From Nitrosopumilaceae archaeon (GTDB lineage Archaea; Thermoproteota; Nitrososphaeria; Nitrososphaerales; Nitrosopumilaceae): a DNA stretch of 45,129 nucleotides. Below the pieces are notes generated by a model. The model searched no databases. It had not been told where the DNA came from and was given only the letters and a program-made list of their open reading frames with translations. Below, piece after piece: positions 32,028 to 40,951 of the stretch (its first letter is position 1; each line of letters begins with the position of its first letter). Made by a program: the position numbers and the translations under genes. Location of the stretch: assembly GCA_028279545.1 (NCBI GenBank), contig JANQNN010000046.1:1-45129 (forward strand). The letters are read 5' to 3'.

Positions 32028-34679
32028 TTGGATAATTCACAAATAGAGAGTACTATCAATGAGATCCGTAAGCGCAGTGGCGTAGTTACGGCTTTCAATG
32101 AGGATAAAATTTCAAATGCTATCTTTAAAGCATTAGCAGCCACATCTAAAGCCGATCGTGTGCTGGCAGACCAACTTGCAAATAAAGTTGTACAAAAACT
32201 AGTCGAGCAAGGTTTTACAAACACTAGAACACCTAGTGTTGAAGATATACAAGATATTGTAGAATCTACTCTTATTGAATCAGGTAATTCTGATATTGCA
32301 AAAGCGTATATCGTTTACCGACATGAGAGAAGAAAACTAAGAAGCGAAAAGATGAAAGTTTTAAACGCCAAAAGTTTGGATCCAGTTTCAAAGAAATTTG
32401 ATCTAAATTGCCTTCGAGTTTTAGCGTCCAGATATCTTTTTAGAAATGGAAAAAATGAGATCATTGAAACCCCAAGTCAAATGTTTGAGAGAGTAGCAAT
32501 TTTAGTAGGAATAGGTGATATCCTATATGATCCTCAAGTCTTTGATAAATCAGGAAACAATACTCAAAATATCGATGAAGCTAAAAGCTATTTAGAGAAA
32601 CTAGACAACTTTGATTATAAATTCAAGGTTGGACAATATTTTCTCAACAAATGGCATTTTAGAGCACTAATTCATCACTACATTACTCTCGCAAGCCATG
32701 GACAAATGAAAGTAAGCTTTAAGGAATTGATTACTTTAATTGCGGCCAAAAAATTAGATGCATATTCTGAACGAATAACAGAATATTTTGAATTGATGAC
32801 GTCACAAGACTTCTTGCCAAATTCACCAACAATGATGAATGCAGGTGGTAGACTAGGACAACTCTCCGCATGTTTTGTTCTTGGAATGGAAGATGGAATG
32901 GAAAAGATAATGAAATCTACTTCTGATGCAGCTTTAATCTTCAAGTCTGGAGGAGGAGTTGGAATCAATTACTCTGATCTTCGAGAAGAAGGTGACATTG
33001 TTGCATCCACATCAGGAGTTGCATCAGGACCAGTGTCGTTTATGAACATCATAAACACTGTTACTGAAGTTGTAAAACAAGGTGGAAAAAGAAGAGGTGC
33101 TAATATGGGAATTATCGAATCATGGCATCCTGATGTTGAAAAATTCATTACCAATAAGACCCAGCCAGGAGTGCTTGAGAATTTTAATATCAGCGTTGGA
33201 ATATGGGAGGATTTCTGGAATTCTTTGGTAAATACTGAAGATGGTACCTATGTTTTACGCAGTCCCAGAGATAAAAAACCCGTAAAAGAGATCAATGCCC
33301 ACCAGCTAATCGATTTGATTGCATTATCGGCATGGAAGAGTGCTGAGCCTGGTTTGATCTTTTTTGATCAAATTAACAAGTACAACGTGTTTGCAAAAGC
33401 TAGACAAGCCCCCTTAAGAGCAACTAATCCATGTGGCGAACAAAGTCTTTACCCATACGAATCATGTAATCTTGGTTCTATCAATCTGGTAAACTTGGTC
33501 AAAAGAAAAGCTGATGGTGAGTATGAATTTGATTGGCAAAGATACGAAGAAACAATTAGAAAAACCACAAGATTCTTGGATAATATTATTGATGTAAATA
33601 ATTATCCAGTAGATGAAATCAACATTGCATCAAAAGAATCTAGAAGAATTGGGTTAGGTGTAATGGGTGTTGCAGATTTGTTATACAAATTAAAAATCCC
33701 ATACAATTCACCTGAAGGATTTGATCTTCAATCAAAACTTTCAGAAGCTCTAACGTATTACTCAATGGAAGAAAGCGTTGCACTTGCAAAATCAAGAGGT
33801 GAATTCCCATTGTGTTCTAAAACAGAATACCCTGAAGGAAAAATCCCAATTGCGGGGTACTATGAAAGACCAAAGGAAACACATTCTTACGAATGGGATG
33901 CTTTAATTGAAAAGATCCAAAAGTATGGCGTTAGAAACGTATTGACAACTACTGTTGCACCAACGGGAACGTTATCAATGATTGCTGATTGTTCAAACGG
34001 AATGGAACCTGCATTTGCACTTGTTTTCGAAAAAAGAGTAACTGTTGGAAGATTCTTTTACACCAACAAAATTGTAGAACAAGCTCTAAAAGAAAATGGT
34101 TTGTATAATGATGAAATCCTTGCAAAAATAGCAGACAATTATGGATCATTAAAAGGAATTGATGAAATTCCGCAATGGATGCAAGATGTGTTTGTTACTG
34201 CAATGGACATTCATTGGGCTGATCATCTAATGGCACAAGGTGTTTGGCAAAATTGGATTGGAAATGCAATTGCAAAGACAATCAATATGCCATACGACGT
34301 TACTGCAGAAGATGTAAAGTCTGCGTATTTGTTGGCACATGAATTGGGATTGAAGGGAATTACAGTATACCGTGATGGCTCTAGACATAAACAGGTACTA
34401 CATATGACTAGTGAAAATGTAGAAAAGACCTTTGATGTTGTCCCAAGTCAACATATCACTGAGTATGTAAGTGAATCAATTACAAATCCATACATCAAGT
34501 CACAAGTGAATACTTCCTTACAAATCAAGGTTCATGAAGAAGAAATTTTACCCGAACCACAAAGACCAGAAGAAATGTCAGAGGATAGGTTATGTCCTAC
34601 ATGTAAAAACAATCTAGTCTTTGTTGAAGGATGTAGTATCTGTATTGAATGCGGATACAGTGGATGTACCTCAGGATAG
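32028..34679 (+). CDS. nrdJ: Class II (adenosylcobalamin-dependent) ribonucleotide reductase
   Basis: The 883-residue enzyme makes deoxynucleotides using a cobalamin-generated thiyl radical, without oxygen dependence. An ATP-cone occupies about residues 15-105. The reductase core has redox cysteines C282 (LSACFVLG) and C480 (YESCNLGS), the thiyl-radical C469 with N467 and E471 (NPCGEQ), and the phosphate-binding PTGTLSMIADCSNGMEP region. A C-terminal zinc-type Cys cluster (CPTC, CSICIECGYSGC) delivers reductant. The TTG start is preceded by GGAG about 10 nt upstream. The enzyme requires B12, which these archaea make. The upstream fusion gene may control it. Confidence 0.95.
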   Translation: MDNSQIESTINEIRKRSGVVTAFNEDKISNAIFKALAATSKADRVLADQLANKVVQKLVEQGFTNTRTPSVEDIQDIVESTLIESGNSDIAKAYIVYRHERRKLRSEKMKVLNAKSLDPVSKKFDLNCLRVLASRYLFRNGKNEIIETPSQMFERVAILVGIGDILYDPQVFDKSGNNTQNIDEAKSYLEKLDNFDYKFKVGQYFLNKWHFRALIHHYITLASHGQMKVSFKELITLIAAKKLDAYSERITEYFELMTSQDFLPNSPTMMNAGGRLGQLSACFVLGMEDGMEKIMKSTSDAALIFKSGGGVGINYSDLREEGDIVASTSGVASGPVSFMNIINTVTEVVKQGGKRRGANMGIIESWHPDVEKFITNKTQPGVLENFNISVGIWEDFWNSLVNTEDGTYVLRSPRDKKPVKEINAHQLIDLIALSAWKSAEPGLIFFDQINKYNVFAKARQAPLRATNPCGEQSLYPYESCNLGSINLVNLVKRKADGEYEFDWQRYEETIRKTTRFLDNIIDVNNYPVDEINIASKESRRIGLGVMGVADLLYKLKIPYNSPEGFDLQSKLSEALTYYSMEESVALAKSRGEFPLCSKTEYPEGKIPIAGYYERPKETHSYEWDALIEKIQKYGVRNVLTTTVAPTGTLSMIADCSNGMEPAFALVFEKRVTVGRFFYTNKIVEQALKENGLYNDEILAKIADNYGSLKGIDEIPQWMQDVFVTAMDIHWADHLMAQGVWQNWIGNAIAKTINMPYDVTAEDVKSAYLLAHELGLKGITVYRDGSRHKQVLHMTSENVEKTFDVVPSQHITEYVSESITNPYIKSQVNTSLQIKVHEEEILPEPQRPEEMSEDRLCPTCKNNLVFVEGCSICIECGYSGCTSG

Positions 34680-34694
34680 ATAAAACAATCACAA

Positions 34695-34718
34695 CTTTTT
34701 TACTTTCTTTTCTTTTTT
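34695..34718 (+). terminator. T-rich terminator after nrdJ
   Basis: Three T-tracts (five, six and six Ts among others), interrupted by C and A, begin 16 nt after the nrdJ stop. No hairpin is needed for archaeal termination. The next gene starts about 8 nt further on. Confidence 0.5.
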
Positions 34719-34725
34719 CCTGAAT

Positions 34726-35847
34726 ATGGATAAAAAAATTCTAGGTGTGGCAATTGGAATAGGTGCAGTAATTGCCATAATTGCTATTGTTTTGACTTCT
34801 CCTGGTTCAGAAATATCTACAAATCAAAACTCAAATGATAAAATCGGTCTTGTGATAAATTCACCAACTCAGGCTGTTTCATTAAAACAAATTGATGAAA
34901 TCTATACAGATGCATCCTCAACTGGAATTGGAAGAAGTAATGTGTATCTATTTTGGAATGTTATCGAACCGCAACGAGGGGAATTTGATTGGAGCCAATC
35001 AGATGTAATAATGGGATTAAATGAAAAAAACGATCTCAATGTAACTTTATTTTTTTCCGTAATTAATGGAAGAAGCTTAGGTCCCTTTCCTGATTGGATT
35101 GGAAACCCCTCAATAAACTCAATAGGTGAAGACCGCCTGGTAAATGTTCTTGATGCAATAATTTCTAGATATCATATCATAGATTCTGTAATTATTGCTG
35201 GTGAAACAGAATCTCAATTTCGTTACTATGAACAAAACATTCCAGTATACCAAGAACTATTCTCTGGAGTTTATGAGAAACTAAAAGGCAAACATCCTAA
35301 TGTCAAGTTTGGAAATTCCTTTGCCTTACATCAAGTACTAAACAAAAACTTGGGCCACATAGTTGGCAATTTAACTATGGGTGATTTTGTTGCCTTTTCT
35401 TACTTTCCAGTAGATAGTCTAAATGATATTGTAAAAACGCCAATACAAGCAACAGAGGACCTTAGAAAAACTTTTGATTTGGCCCAAGACAAAAAAATTG
35501 CATTTTTTGAAATAAGCTGGGCAACTTCTGATTTTATAGGTGGAAGTGATTCCTCTCAAAAAGAATTTTTGGAAAAATTATTTGAATTTTATTCAGAGAA
35601 TGATTCAGAAATTGAATTTCTAACATGGTATAGGCAATATGACAAACCTGAAGGTACATGTGTATCTGCTGAGCAAGATATAGGAGATGTTAGCATCGAA
35701 GTGGGAGGAGGCTCTGGTTTAGGAAGTAGCGAATTTGTACTGGAGAGATTAAACCATTACATTTGTAGTTCAGGTCTAAAGGATGTAAATGGAAATTCCA
35801 AACCAGGTTGGAATGAATTAAAAAATCAAATTGAAATTCTAAACTAA
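34726..35847 (+). CDS. Membrane-anchored glycoside-hydrolase-like TIM-barrel protein
   Basis: A 373-residue protein with an N-terminal membrane anchor or signal (about 5-25) and a Ser/Asn linker, then a TIM-barrel domain. Clan GH-A hallmarks are visible: YLFWNVIEPQRGEFDWSQSD (strand 2), a likely acid/base glutamate E160 or E162 at the end of strand 4 (IIAGETESQF), and a nucleophile-like E262 at strand 7 (FFEISWATS). The sugar substrate is unknown; remodelling of the glycosylated S-layer is one idea. Its stop overlaps the start of nep1 (TAATG), an unexpected pairing. Confidence 0.72.
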   Translation: MDKKILGVAIGIGAVIAIIAIVLTSPGSEISTNQNSNDKIGLVINSPTQAVSLKQIDEIYTDASSTGIGRSNVYLFWNVIEPQRGEFDWSQSDVIMGLNEKNDLNVTLFFSVINGRSLGPFPDWIGNPSINSIGEDRLVNVLDAIISRYHIIDSVIIAGETESQFRYYEQNIPVYQELFSGVYEKLKGKHPNVKFGNSFALHQVLNKNLGHIVGNLTMGDFVAFSYFPVDSLNDIVKTPIQATEDLRKTFDLAQDKKIAFFEISWATSDFIGGSDSSQKEFLEKLFEFYSENDSEIEFLTWYRQYDKPEGTCVSAEQDIGDVSIEVGGGSGLGSSEFVLERLNHYICSSGLKDVNGNSKPGWNELKNQIEILN

Positions 35848-36515
35848 TGATTTCCCTAATTCTAGCTGAATCTGCATTAGAACTAGTCCCTAAGGAATTA
35901 AGCTCACACCAATCAGTAATTTCTCATTCAAAAAAACTTGGAAAACAACCTTCTAAAATCTTACTTGATACTTCTTGGCATTTTGCTGCAATGAAGGGAT
36001 TAAAAAATGAAATAAAACGGGGAAGACCAGATCTTGTCCATTTTTGCATATTAGAGGCTACAACCATTCCGTTGTACAAAAAAAACAAAATAAAATTTTT
36101 CATTCATACTATTGATGATAAAGTAATCTATTTTGGAGAAAATATTAAGATTCCAAAATCATACCATAGATTCGAAGGATTAATTGAGAAATTATTTTTA
36201 GAAAAAAAAATTGAATCCAATGGAAATTTGTTGCTGGAAATTAAGGAAAAATCTCTTGTCGAATTAATTAAGGAAATTAATCCTTCGAAATTAATTGGAT
36301 TTTCAAGAACAGGAAAAAAGGATTCAATTGAGAAAATTGTTTCAGAGTTACCTGAAAATTCTTGCCTTGTTGTAGGAGGATTCCAAAAGGGACATTTCTC
36401 AGATTCAGTGCAGGGTAAGGTAAACAAAATGTTTTCAATTAATGACGAATCCATGGAGGCTCATATAGTAATTGCAAGAATACTCTATGAGTACGAAAAA
36501 ACCATTTTTATGTAG
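35847..36515 (+). CDS. nep1: 16S rRNA pseudouridine N1-methyltransferase Nep1
   Basis: The 222-residue protein matches Nep1/Emg1, a SPOUT-class methyltransferase that acts on a pseudouridine of small-subunit rRNA (helix 35) and aids ribosome assembly. Diagnostic segments are LLDTSWHFAAMKGL, KRGRPDLVHFCILEATTIPL, FIHTIDDKVI and the trefoil-knot cofactor loop SCLVVGGFQKGHFSD. Length is typical. It is translationally coupled to the preceding glycosidase-like gene and precedes the tRNA gene. Confidence 0.95.
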   Translation: MISLILAESALELVPKELSSHQSVISHSKKLGKQPSKILLDTSWHFAAMKGLKNEIKRGRPDLVHFCILEATTIPLYKKNKIKFFIHTIDDKVIYFGENIKIPKSYHRFEGLIEKLFLEKKIESNGNLLLEIKEKSLVELIKEINPSKLIGFSRTGKKDSIEKIVSELPENSCLVVGGFQKGHFSDSVQGKVNKMFSINDESMEAHIVIARILYEYEKTIFM

Positions 36516-36537
36516 GAAATTTGGTTTCTTTTTTTGT

Positions 36538-36611
36538 GCAGTCATAGTATAGCCTGGTTAGTATTCGGGGTTTCCAACCCTGTGACGCGGGTTCGAATCC
36601 CGCTGACTGCA
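36538..36611 (+). tRNA. tRNA-Gly (UCC)
   Basis: A 74-nt cloverleaf. The acceptor stem is GCAGUCA/UGACUGC with discriminator A. The D arm GUAU...GUAU has loop AGCCUGGUUA. The anticodon stem CGGGG/CCCUG holds the loop UUUCCAA, anticodon UCC. The T arm GCGGG-UUCGAAU-CCCGC is perfect. CCA is not encoded and there is no intron. A run of Ts lies directly upstream (36525-36535). Confidence 0.97.
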
Positions 36612-36657
36612 TCTTTTAAATCAGAACCAATTTTTAGGTGGTTAGGAAATTAAATTT

Positions 36658-36960
36658 GTGAATCCAACACTAACAAAAATTGCACTTGAAAGAATGGAAA
36701 TTTTGATAAAAAATGCAATCTCCAATGCTAGAACCGACCCAGAACTTTCTCAGAGATATGGACAACTTGCAAGACGACTTGCCTCAAAATATAATATTAG
36801 AATGCCTTATGGTCTTCGAATTGTTTTTTGTAAAAAATGTAAATCATTTATTGCTCCTGGAATAAATTCCACTATTAGAGTGGGAAGAACACCTGTAAAG
36901 TCAATAAGAACCACTTGCAAATTTTGTGGACATACTTATCGAAAAATTATCCCCAAGTAG
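36658..36960 (+). CDS. rnp4: RNase P protein component 4 (Rpp21/Rpr2)
   Basis: A 100-residue protein with two N-terminal helices (LTKIALERMEILIKNAISNA, ARRLASKYNIRMP) and a zinc ribbon using C58, C61, C87 and C90 (CKKC, CKFC), the Rpp21 layout. It pairs with Rpp29 and helps the RNase P RNA trim tRNA 5' ends. The start is GTG. It lies 46 bp after tRNA-Gly on the same strand, so a shared transcript would need processing by RNase P itself. Confidence 0.93.
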   Translation: MNPTLTKIALERMEILIKNAISNARTDPELSQRYGQLARRLASKYNIRMPYGLRIVFCKKCKSFIAPGINSTIRVGRTPVKSIRTTCKFCGHTYRKIIPK

Positions 36961-36996
36961 ATAAATTCTCTTTATTTTTGAAGGGTTAGAAAAAAC

Positions 36997-38043
36997 TTAG
37001 ACTATTGGTGATTCACCTGGTATGCTTGGTCCTCCTTCTGGTGAGACCCGAAATATTCCAGACATTCCTGCTTGCATATGACTGAAAACATGACAATGAT
37101 ACATCCAATCTCCTGATCCTACTCCTTCGCCTGCCTTTAGAACAAAAACATGTCTTTCCAGAGGACCAATATTTTTTGTATCAATTACATTTGTTGTTCC
37201 AGGATCAACCCATCTATGAGCATGTGCATGAAATGTATGCGATTGACTACCAAGTCCTAAGACATGAAATCTTACTTCATCATTTTGTTTTGCTACAAGT
37301 GTAGGATTAACCCACAAGGGAGTTTGTAATCCTCCGTTTTTGTGATCAATTTCTAATCCCCAAAAATTTGTTTGTACCATATACATAACATATTCTTTAT
37401 CGATTTTATTTATGGGAAAATTACGCAAGGTACCTTCAATAAGTGCCTCAGTATGAGATTCGTTTACTATTACTACTCCATACAAACCCTTGTCCTCTGC
37501 ACCAATCTCACCACCAAATGTATGATCATGGTATGGCCAGGTGCCAACAGTTCCTTTTGCTGCTACCCAATGATAGGTTTTTGAATTACTTGGAGTAGCA
37601 CAGGAATCTTCAACCTTATTTGTTGAAGCTAAAGTACCATCATCTTCAATTGAATAATGTACTCCATGGACATGAACACTAACACAGTCTTCTCCCAAAT
37701 TATTTACCAAGGTAAGGAAAACCTCATCTCCTTGATTGATAATGATTGCAGGACCTGGTATTGATGGACCTGGAACAATACCATATCTTGCAAATGTAAC
37801 ATCTGTAATTACTTGATTAATATCCTCAATTTCGTGACTAATCATTTGATAGGCAAGCTGACCATTACCTAGGTCTACTGTACTCATAGTGATATAATGG
37901 GTGTTAGGATCATCAGCTACTGCAAAGAAAAACGCTGAAAATACATTAGATTCAGAATTTCCCAAAGGAATCAAAAACAAACTGGCAGTAATAATTGAAA
38001 GTGCTACAAAACTTATTTTAAATATTGGATTTTTTAATTTCAA
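36997..38043 (-). CDS. Two-domain multicopper oxidase
   Basis: The 348-residue exported enzyme has a membrane-type leader (about 1-43) and two cupredoxin domains. Domain 1 contributes type 2/3 copper ligands at H124/H126 (HVHGVH) and H172/H174 (YHDH), but has no Cys there, so no type 1 copper. Domain 2 has H269, H272, H274 (SHTFHAHAH) and H316-C317-H318 with H322 and M327 (MYHCHVFSHMQAGM), a full type 1 site plus trinuclear ligands. This is the type B two-domain pattern. Such oxidases, including nitrite-reductase-like forms, are abundant in ammonia-oxidising archaea; nitrite, NO or phenol-like substrates cannot be separated from sequence. Confidence 0.92.
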   Translation of the reverse strand: MKLKNPIFKISFVALSIITASLFLIPLGNSESNVFSAFFFAVADDPNTHYITMSTVDLGNGQLAYQMISHEIEDINQVITDVTFARYGIVPGPSIPGPAIIINQGDEVFLTLVNNLGEDCVSVHVHGVHYSIEDDGTLASTNKVEDSCATPSNSKTYHWVAAKGTVGTWPYHDHTFGGEIGAEDKGLYGVVIVNESHTEALIEGTLRNFPINKIDKEYVMYMVQTNFWGLEIDHKNGGLQTPLWVNPTLVAKQNDEVRFHVLGLGSQSHTFHAHAHRWVDPGTTNVIDTKNIGPLERHVFVLKAGEGVGSGDWMYHCHVFSHMQAGMSGIFRVSPEGGPSIPGESPIV

Positions 38044-38134
38044 GAGTTGCGGATATGATAAGACTTTTCCGTATTATATTTATCGTTTGTTATTATTCAG
38101 AATAAAATGGCAATTCAAAAAAAAATAATTTTGA

Positions 38135-39271
38135 TTATGCTACGATAATAATTGTTCCACCACTCTTTATCAAAGCACCGCTTCCACTTTCCACGATCAA
38201 ACTAGAGTTGATGGTAAGTGTAAATCCTAATTCTATCGTTAGAAGTGAATTATTCTGAATTAACACATCTCCAAGAGATGTAGCATCTGCTGTAACTGAA
38301 GTATCTGAAGTAATTAGGGTAAGACCATCACATGCATTTCCAACGGTATCGTTATCCAAGTCACCTTGCCCTGGATTTGGAGTTGTTGGACAATTATCAA
38401 TATCATCATTTACTGTATCTTCATCAGTATCTTCACACGCATCACCTGCACTTGTTCCATAATTATCCTCTTGTCCTGGATTTGGAGTTGTTGGGCAATT
38501 ATCTGAGCTGTTGGGAATACCATCTTCATCGTCATCTGGAGGAGGAAGGTCGTAGATTACTCTAAGGATTGGAGGAGTAACTCCTTCACTTGAATGAATG
38601 AATCTTCCAAGAGCAATTGATTCGACAGAATCATCCATTTTTAATAAGAGTCCATTATTAACAGCACCACCATCAACCCATTGTTGTACAAGTGCGGTTA
38701 ACTCGACTGAAGAAAAAGTAAAGGGACCAAAGGTTCCAATAGAAGCTGAAGCAACTGCTGAATCATAATCTCCTCCAGGCAAAGTCCAATTACTTGTATT
38801 ATCATAAATTGCATCTGTCCACGTTGCATCACCTGCAACAGCAAATCCTCCCGAACCAATTCTTCCCAGACCCAATATTGGTGTAGAACCAGCTTCACCC
38901 CAAGGTTGTGTTACTGGATGTAGCGTCATTAACCTTGATGCTGGATCTTGGGATCTTAAAACAGTGATTTCTAATTCAACATCAGTTACTGTAATGTCAG
39001 CTGGTAATTCATTTTGTACATCAAAGTAAAGTAATGCACGACGCATTCCATTTTCGGATAAAGCTATTCCCACCATTAACCCAGTACATTCACCACAACT
39101 TTTTTCTTCCCCGGCTACTGGGAAATAGGTTAATGTTGTAAGTTCAGAGTAAATTGTATTATCATAACTTGGTTGTAATTCCATTTGATCTGCTGAGGCA
39201 ATTTGGGAGAACCCAACAACAGAAGAAAGTAATAAACCTGAAATTATTAGGATTTTTTTAATTCCTTTCAT
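38135..39271 (-). CDS. Exported DNRLRE-type protein with thrombospondin type 3 repeats
   Basis: A 378-residue surface protein. A signal peptide (1-27) is followed by a DNRLRE-like beta-jelly-roll domain (about 35-240, ALLYFDVQNELP, NWTLPGGDYD, LVQQWVDGG, NNGLLLKM). Then come thrombospondin type 3 calcium repeats (about 245-315, DDDEDGIPNSSDNCPTTPNP and a second copy with DxDxDxVxDDxDNCP). A C-terminal tail of about 60 residues (TLTINSSLIVESGSGALIKS, then GGTIIIVA) is shared with the divergently transcribed gene. The repeats would bind Ca2+ in sea water. The role is probably adhesive or structural. Confidence 0.85.
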   Translation of the reverse strand: MKGIKKILIISGLLLSSVVGFSQIASADQMELQPSYDNTIYSELTTLTYFPVAGEEKSCGECTGLMVGIALSENGMRRALLYFDVQNELPADITVTDVELEITVLRSQDPASRLMTLHPVTQPWGEAGSTPILGLGRIGSGGFAVAGDATWTDAIYDNTSNWTLPGGDYDSAVASASIGTFGPFTFSSVELTALVQQWVDGGAVNNGLLLKMDDSVESIALGRFIHSSEGVTPPILRVIYDLPPPDDDEDGIPNSSDNCPTTPNPGQEDNYGTSAGDACEDTDEDTVNDDIDNCPTTPNPGQGDLDNDTVGNACDGLTLITSDTSVTADATSLGDVLIQNNSLLTIELGFTLTINSSLIVESGSGALIKSGGTIIIVA

Positions 39272-39521
39272 GTATTTGGCGATCTATTTTTAATTTATTT
39301 AATTTTAATCATTTGAGGATTTTTAAAAAAATTATCGACTGTAATTTAGGCTCTTTAATTTTTCAAAATTGTAATAAAAGATAATTACAAAAAATTTCTG
39401 AAATATTTTTCATCAAAAATACCTGAAATTTAATTTGAACATTTAATAATAAACTAACTTCATTTCTGGACTCTAAAAATTAAAACAATTTTAATAGTTA
39501 TTTCATTTATTCAAGGTACAT

Positions 39522-40841
39522 TTGATAAAAATAGTTTTGATTTTATTTGTTTTAATAATTTCTGTTCAAAATGTATCAGCTGCCACAGTTCAAGATTCAA
39601 CTCTTATTGTTGAGGAGTTTGTGACAGGACTTTCCTCACCAACATCAATTTCTTTTATTGGTTCGGATATTCTTGTTTTACAGAAAAATGATGGTAAAGT
39701 ACGTCTAATTCAAAACGGGGTTCTTCAGGCAAACGACGTTCTAGATTTGCCTGTTAGTAACAATTCTGAGAGAGGTTTGTTAGGAATTGAAACTGTTGGT
39801 ACAGATGTGTACTTGTTTTTTACTGAGGCTTTGATTGATGGTGGAAGTCCAATTGGGAATCATGTCTACAAATATTTTTGGAATAGTACGCACCTGGTAA
39901 ACCCAGTTTTAATCAAAAATTTTACTGCTACTCCTGGCCCAAATCATAACGGAGGTGTGTTGACTAAAGATCAAAACGATAATGTTTTTGCAATTATTGG
40001 GGACCTAAACCGAGATGGAAAATTGCAGAATTATCTTACAGGAGAACCAGATGATACAAGCGTAATCTTACAAGTTGATCCTCCAGGTTCCATTATCGGT
40101 ATGGGCATTAGAAACAGCTTCGGGCTTGCAATTGATCCAGTTACCGGAAACATGTGGGACACTGAAAACGGTCCTCAAACTTTTGATGAGGTGAATCTAA
40201 TTTCTCCAAATTTTAACAGTGGATGGGAAGTAATTATGGGCCCTGCAACTCAGGAGCAAATTAATTCTCTTCCTGGTTTTGAAAGCTTTGTGTACAGTCA
40301 ACCAGAATTTAGTTGGGAAGATACAGTTGCTCCAACTTCAATATTTTTTATTGATTCTCCCTCTTTTCCAAATTACTCAAACAATGTATTTGTTGGTGAT
40401 TGTAATAATGGCAATCTCTACAAATTTACCTTAAATCAGGCGCGTGATTCTTTTGTGTTTAGTCATCCCGATCTTTTAGATTTAGTTTTAGATGAGGGTG
40501 ATGATGCAACAGAAATTGAATTTGGAACTGGATTTGGATGTATTACTGATATTGAAATGGGTCAGGATGGATTTCTTTATGTCTCTTCATTAGGTAACGG
40601 AATTATTTACAAAATAATTCCACCTGAGATATGTTCTCCACCAGACAATGGAACATGGATAGTTGTTACTAGCTGTACGTTGAATAGTTACGAAATTATT
40701 AATGGAAATGTTTTTGTTCAGAGTGGTGCTACGTTGATAATCCCAGATGGTTTTACGCTTGATATTGATTTTACAAACTTTAACTTGACCGTACAATCAG
40801 GTGGTGGGGTTTTGATAAAATCAGGTGGAATGATTACATAA
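39522..40841 (+). CDS. Exported PQQ-type sugar dehydrogenase-like propeller protein
   Basis: This 439-residue protein has a signal peptide (about 1-20, VSAATVQ) and a six-bladed propeller of the soluble aldose dehydrogenase family (about 30-365). Seen motifs are LSSPTSISF, DGKVRLIQNG, ERGLLGIE, PGPNHNGG with the expected catalytic H142, IRNSFGLAIDPVTGNMWDTENGP and SWEDTVAPTSI. The C-terminal 60 residues (VVTSCTLNSY onward, with GGGVLIKSGG) match the tail of the divergent gene rather than any propeller blade. PQQ binding is plausible but cannot be proved; no PQQ biosynthesis gene is in the window. The start is TTG. Confidence 0.85.
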   Translation: MIKIVLILFVLIISVQNVSAATVQDSTLIVEEFVTGLSSPTSISFIGSDILVLQKNDGKVRLIQNGVLQANDVLDLPVSNNSERGLLGIETVGTDVYLFFTEALIDGGSPIGNHVYKYFWNSTHLVNPVLIKNFTATPGPNHNGGVLTKDQNDNVFAIIGDLNRDGKLQNYLTGEPDDTSVILQVDPPGSIIGMGIRNSFGLAIDPVTGNMWDTENGPQTFDEVNLISPNFNSGWEVIMGPATQEQINSLPGFESFVYSQPEFSWEDTVAPTSIFFIDSPSFPNYSNNVFVGDCNNGNLYKFTLNQARDSFVFSHPDLLDLVLDEGDDATEIEFGTGFGCITDIEMGQDGFLYVSSLGNGIIYKIIPPEICSPPDNGTWIVVTSCTLNSYEIINGNVFVQSGATLIIPDGFTLDIDFTNFNLTVQSGGGVLIKSGGMIT

Positions 40842-40951
40842 AATTCATCCAGGTTTTAGAAATTCAGATCGTTTTTTGTGCTCAAACTGTAGGAGAAAAC
40901 TAAGTTAATTGTCTCTATGATTTATAAGACGATTCTTGAGTTTTTTAATTT

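Noticed and set aside
31801-32040. 79-residue minus-strand reading frame across the nrdJ upstream region
   Set aside because: It overlaps both flanking genes, has no promoter or ribosome-binding sequence, and its composition does not look like a protein.
39399-39412. TGAAATATTTTTCA near-palindrome in the gap between the two surface-protein genes
   Set aside because: It is imperfect and made of A/T runs, and such patterns are common in this AT-rich gap. I saw nothing else in the 250 bp beyond promoter-like AT tracts.
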